A DNA stretch of 64,000 bases from Streptomyces pyxinae (GTDB lineage Bacteria; Actinomycetota; Actinomycetes; Streptomycetales; Streptomycetaceae), in contig NZ_JANUGQ010000033.1 of NCBI RefSeq assembly GCF_024756275.1, forward strand, positions 1-64,000, in the 5' to 3' direction. This document shows positions 61,846 to 64,000 of this stretch, one piece after another. Under the pieces are notes generated by a model, which saw nothing but the letters and a program-made list of their open reading frames with translations, made no database searches and was not told where the DNA came from. A program made the translations under genes and the position numbers. The number at the start of each line of letters is the position of its first letter. Positions within the stretch are counted from its first letter, which is position 1.

Positions 61846-63263
61846 GCGAGCACATGGGCGACGGAACAGCCTCCGTACCCGGCACGGCGACGGACGCCGG
61901 GTCCGGCCCGGCGCCGGACACCGGTGACCGCAACGGCGGGCTGGGGGCGGTGCCCCGGCTGGAGGTCGACCCGCTGCTGGACGATCCGGCGACCAGGATC
62001 GTCGTCTGCTGCGGCGCCGGCGGGGTGGGCAAGACGACCACCGCGGCGGCCCTCGGAGTACGGGCGGCCGAGCGCGGCCGGAAGGTGGTCGTCCTCACCA
62101 TCGACCCGGCCCGCCGACTGGCCCAGTCCATGGGCATCGACCAGCTCGACAACGTGCCCCGCCGGGTGCCGGGCATCGAGGGCGACGGCGAACTCCACGC
62201 CATGATGCTGGACATGAAGCGCACCTTCGACGAGATCGTGGAGGCGCACGCGGACCCCGCCCGAGCCCGCGCGATCCTGGAAAACCCCTTCTACCAGTCC
62301 CTGTCGGCCGGCTTCGCCGGCACCCAGGAGTACATGGCGATGGAGAAGCTGGGACAGCTGCGGACGCGCGACTCCTGGGACCTGATCGTCGTCGACACCC
62401 CGCCCTCCCGGTCCGCACTCGACTTCCTGGACGCCCCGAAGCGGCTGGGCTCCTTCCTGGACGGGAGGTTCATCAAGCTGCTGGTGGCGCCGGCCCGGGT
62501 GGGCGGCCGGGCGGGGATGAAGTTCCTGAACGCCGGTATGTCGATGATGACCGGCACCCTGGGGAAGCTGCTGGGGGCTCAGTTCCTGCGGGACGTCCAG
62601 ACGTTCGTGGCCGCGATGGACACCATGTTCGGCGGCTTCCGCACCCGGGCCGACGCCACCTACCGGCTGCTCCAGGCTCCGGGCACGGCCTTCCTGGTGG
62701 TGGCCGCGCCGGAGCGGGACGCCCTGCGGGAGGCGGCGTACTTCGTGGACCGGCTGGCGGCGGAACGGATGCCGCTGGCCGGGCTGGTGCTGAACCGGGT
62801 GCATGGCAGCCGTGCCGCGCGGCTCTCCGCCGAACGCGCGCTGGCGGTCGCGGAAAATCTTGAGGAGGGCCGCATTGTGGATCATGCGGCCGGGCAGACT
62901 GGTCAGGGTGGCCCCGAGGCCGCCTCTCCCGAGACTCCCGTTTCCCCCACAGACAACGGTGCGTCAGCCGCCGCCCCGATGGACAGCGCCGTCCCGCCCT
63001 CGGTGGCCCGCCTCACCGCGGGGCTGCTCAGACTGCATGCCGAGCGGATGCAGGTGCTCGCCCGTGAGCGGCGCACCCGTGACCGCTTCACCGCGCTTCA
63101 CCCCGAGGTGGCCGTGGCCGAGGTGCCCGCGCTCCCCGGAGACGTACACGACCTGACGGGGCTTCGCGCCATCGGTGCCCGGCTGGCCTCGCCGGAACCG
63201 CCGGGCGCCCCGGCGACCGCCCCACCGCCGGCCGGGCCCACGCCGCCTGCGGGGGCGGCCTGA
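61842..63263 (+). CDS. ArsA/GET3-like ATPase, second of a tandem pair
   Basis: 473 residues. After about 45 low-complexity residues comes CCGAGGVGKTTTAAALG (Walker A), LTIDPARRLAQSMG and VVDTPPSRSALDFLDAP (switch). The segment ARVGGRAGMKFLNAGMSMMT should be part of the client-binding groove. A Pro/Ala/Ser-rich insert (about 345-385) separates the last helices. It carries a longer C-terminal part than its partner. Confidence 0.85.
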   Translation: MSEHMGDGTASVPGTATDAGSGPAPDTGDRNGGLGAVPRLEVDPLLDDPATRIVVCCGAGGVGKTTTAAALGVRAAERGRKVVVLTIDPARRLAQSMGIDQLDNVPRRVPGIEGDGELHAMMLDMKRTFDEIVEAHADPARARAILENPFYQSLSAGFAGTQEYMAMEKLGQLRTRDSWDLIVVDTPPSRSALDFLDAPKRLGSFLDGRFIKLLVAPARVGGRAGMKFLNAGMSMMTGTLGKLLGAQFLRDVQTFVAAMDTMFGGFRTRADATYRLLQAPGTAFLVVAAPERDALREAAYFVDRLAAERMPLAGLVLNRVHGSRAARLSAERALAVAENLEEGRIVDHAAGQTGQGGPEAASPETPVSPTDNGASAAAPMDSAVPPSVARLTAGLLRLHAERMQVLARERRTRDRFTALHPEVAVAEVPALPGDVHDLTGLRAIGARLASPEPPGAPATAPPPAGPTPPAGAA

Positions 63264-63385
63264 GCGGCTTGTCCGCGCTCAGGGTCGGTCCACCCCTTCG
63301 TGGCTGGCTCACGGCCGGTTCACGGGTCGGCCGACACCCGCACCGGTCGTGCCGGGCGGGCTGTTGTCGATGTCGCGCGGATGGC

Positions 63386-63736
63386 TCAGCCGGCCGCCGC
63401 GTAAGCCTCGTACGCCTCCGCCTCGCCGGTGTCGAGCGCCACCGGCAGAATGCCCGCGCTCCGTTCGTACTCGATACGCGCCGTCTCCAGCAGACGGCGC
63501 CACGAGGTGACCGTCGGCCGGCGGCGCAACAGCGCGCGCCGCTCGCGCTCCGTCATCCCACCCCACACACCGAACTCGACGCGGTTGTCCAGCGCGTCCG
63601 CCAGGCACTCGGTCCGCACCGGGCAGCCGGTGCACACCGCCTTCGCCCTGTTCTGCGCGGCTCCTTGTACGAAGAGTTCATCCGGATCCGTCGTGCGGCA
63701 GGCCGCCTGCGCACTCCAGTCAGCTACCCAGCCCAT
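63386..63736 (-). CDS. wblA: WhiB-like regulator WblA
   Basis: 116 residues from ATG 63736. The four iron-sulfur Cys are at 13, 35, 38 and 44 (in ACRTT, VCTGC and TEC), followed by FGVWGGMTERERR and a basic tail RALLRRRPTVTSWRRLL, as in WblA, the pleiotropic regulator that promotes sporulation and represses antibiotic production. GTG 63793 would add 19 residues (NMPLPPWGSLDSGEDGAG); GAGAGG before 63736 and the length of S. coelicolor WblA (about 112) favour the short form. The region 63794-64000 is A+T-richer and should hold its promoter. Confidence 0.93.
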   Translation of the reverse strand: MGWVADWSAQAACRTTDPDELFVQGAAQNRAKAVCTGCPVRTECLADALDNRVEFGVWGGMTERERRALLRRRPTVTSWRRLLETARIEYERSAGILPVALDTGEAEAYEAYAAAG

Positions 63737-64000
63737 ACCGGCGCCGTCCTCTCCCGAATCGAGGCTCCCCCACGGCGGCAGCGGCATATTCACCGCTGCC
63801 AGTTGAGGACGTTACGGAAGGTGGACACAGCGCAACACCCCCGTCGGGCCCAATCTTGGATGGTCCAAATGGACTATGCGTAGGCGCCAGATCACCCAGG
63901 GGAGTGAGCGATCGGTATACGTAAGGAATAACGAGGGGCAGGGCATCCGGGTTGAGCCGGATTGAGCCAAAGGGCATGACGGCGGTCGGACACGATCCGT

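Noticed and set aside
60883..63263. Arsenic-resistance operon
   Set aside because: The ATPases resemble ArsA, but there are no arsB, arsC, arsD or arsR genes and no metal-binding Cys set.
1..64000. CRISPR arrays, rRNA genes and riboswitches
   Set aside because: I searched by eye for regularly spaced repeats, rRNA sequences and known riboswitch cores and found none; the tandem repeats have no spacers.

Overview
The window is chromosomal DNA of a Streptomyces species or very close relative. The base composition is very high in G+C, with almost all third codon positions G or C. Several genes are Streptomyces developmental or actinobacterial hallmarks: BldG with its partner anti-sigma factor, WblA, a Crp protein, a thymidylate kinase fused to a transporter-like domain, a TopA with a Lys/Ala tail, and a Tad-like pilus locus. 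From memory, the gene order from about 11.7 kb to the right end matches the SCO3540 to SCO3579 region of Streptomyces coelicolor; I could not run an alignment.

The left 11.6 kb is accessory DNA. From 1 to 4131 it is sparse: the tail of a membrane protein, a small membrane protein followed by a helix-turn-helix gene with an apparent frameshift, an unrecognised multi-pass membrane protein, and about 1 kb of decayed sequence. From 4132 to 11584 lies a compact island bounded by two 41-bp direct repeats (40 of 41 identical). The right copy is the 3' part of an intact tRNA-Thr(CGT) gene. I see no integrase. Its cargo is one tight five-gene operon (4588-10904): a D12-class adenine methyltransferase, a second large NPPW adenine methyltransferase, an unrecognised 199-residue protein, an McrB-like AAA+ ATPase without the usual N-terminal recognition domain, and an McrC-like PD-(D/E)XK nuclease subunit. 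This is the best candidate in the window for an undescribed system: it looks like a methylation-guarded McrBC restriction system, loosely like LlaJI but with adenine methylases. A dead IS5-type transposase fragment lies beside it.

The rest is core genome. On the minus strand, 11.7-29.6 kb holds a secreted tripeptidyl-aminopeptidase-like lipoprotein, holB, the MFS/thymidylate kinase fusion, topA, a methyltransferase, a lipoprotein, the H+-pyrophosphatase hppA, an RsbW-like anti-sigma factor and bldG. A plus-strand MrfA-like helicase follows. Next comes a minus-strand Tad locus (CpaE/Ssd, TadA, TadB, TadC, a DUF4244 pilin-like protein and two TadE-like proteins); its first gene has a frameshift at a hairpin. 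A HAD phosphatase, a structured RNA candidate at the position of the 6S-like scr3559 RNA, a degenerate Fic-like protein, a CooC-like ATPase and a NodB-like lipoprotein come next.

From 43 kb there is a SulP transporter/carbonic anhydrase fusion, acetyl-CoA synthetase, NhaA, a holin-like protein, an epoxide-hydrolase-like enzyme, a MarP-type membrane serine protease, two NUDIX hydrolases, endonuclease III with a histone-like N-terminal tail, Crp, an SPFH protein, a metallo-beta-lactamase-fold hydrolase, RidA, a DUF4177 protein, two ArsA/GET3-like ATPases in tandem and WblA. Several intergenic regions carry short tandem repeats (7, 8 and 18 bp units) and perfect long-stem terminators. Very long open frames opposite real genes were discarded as high-GC artefacts.
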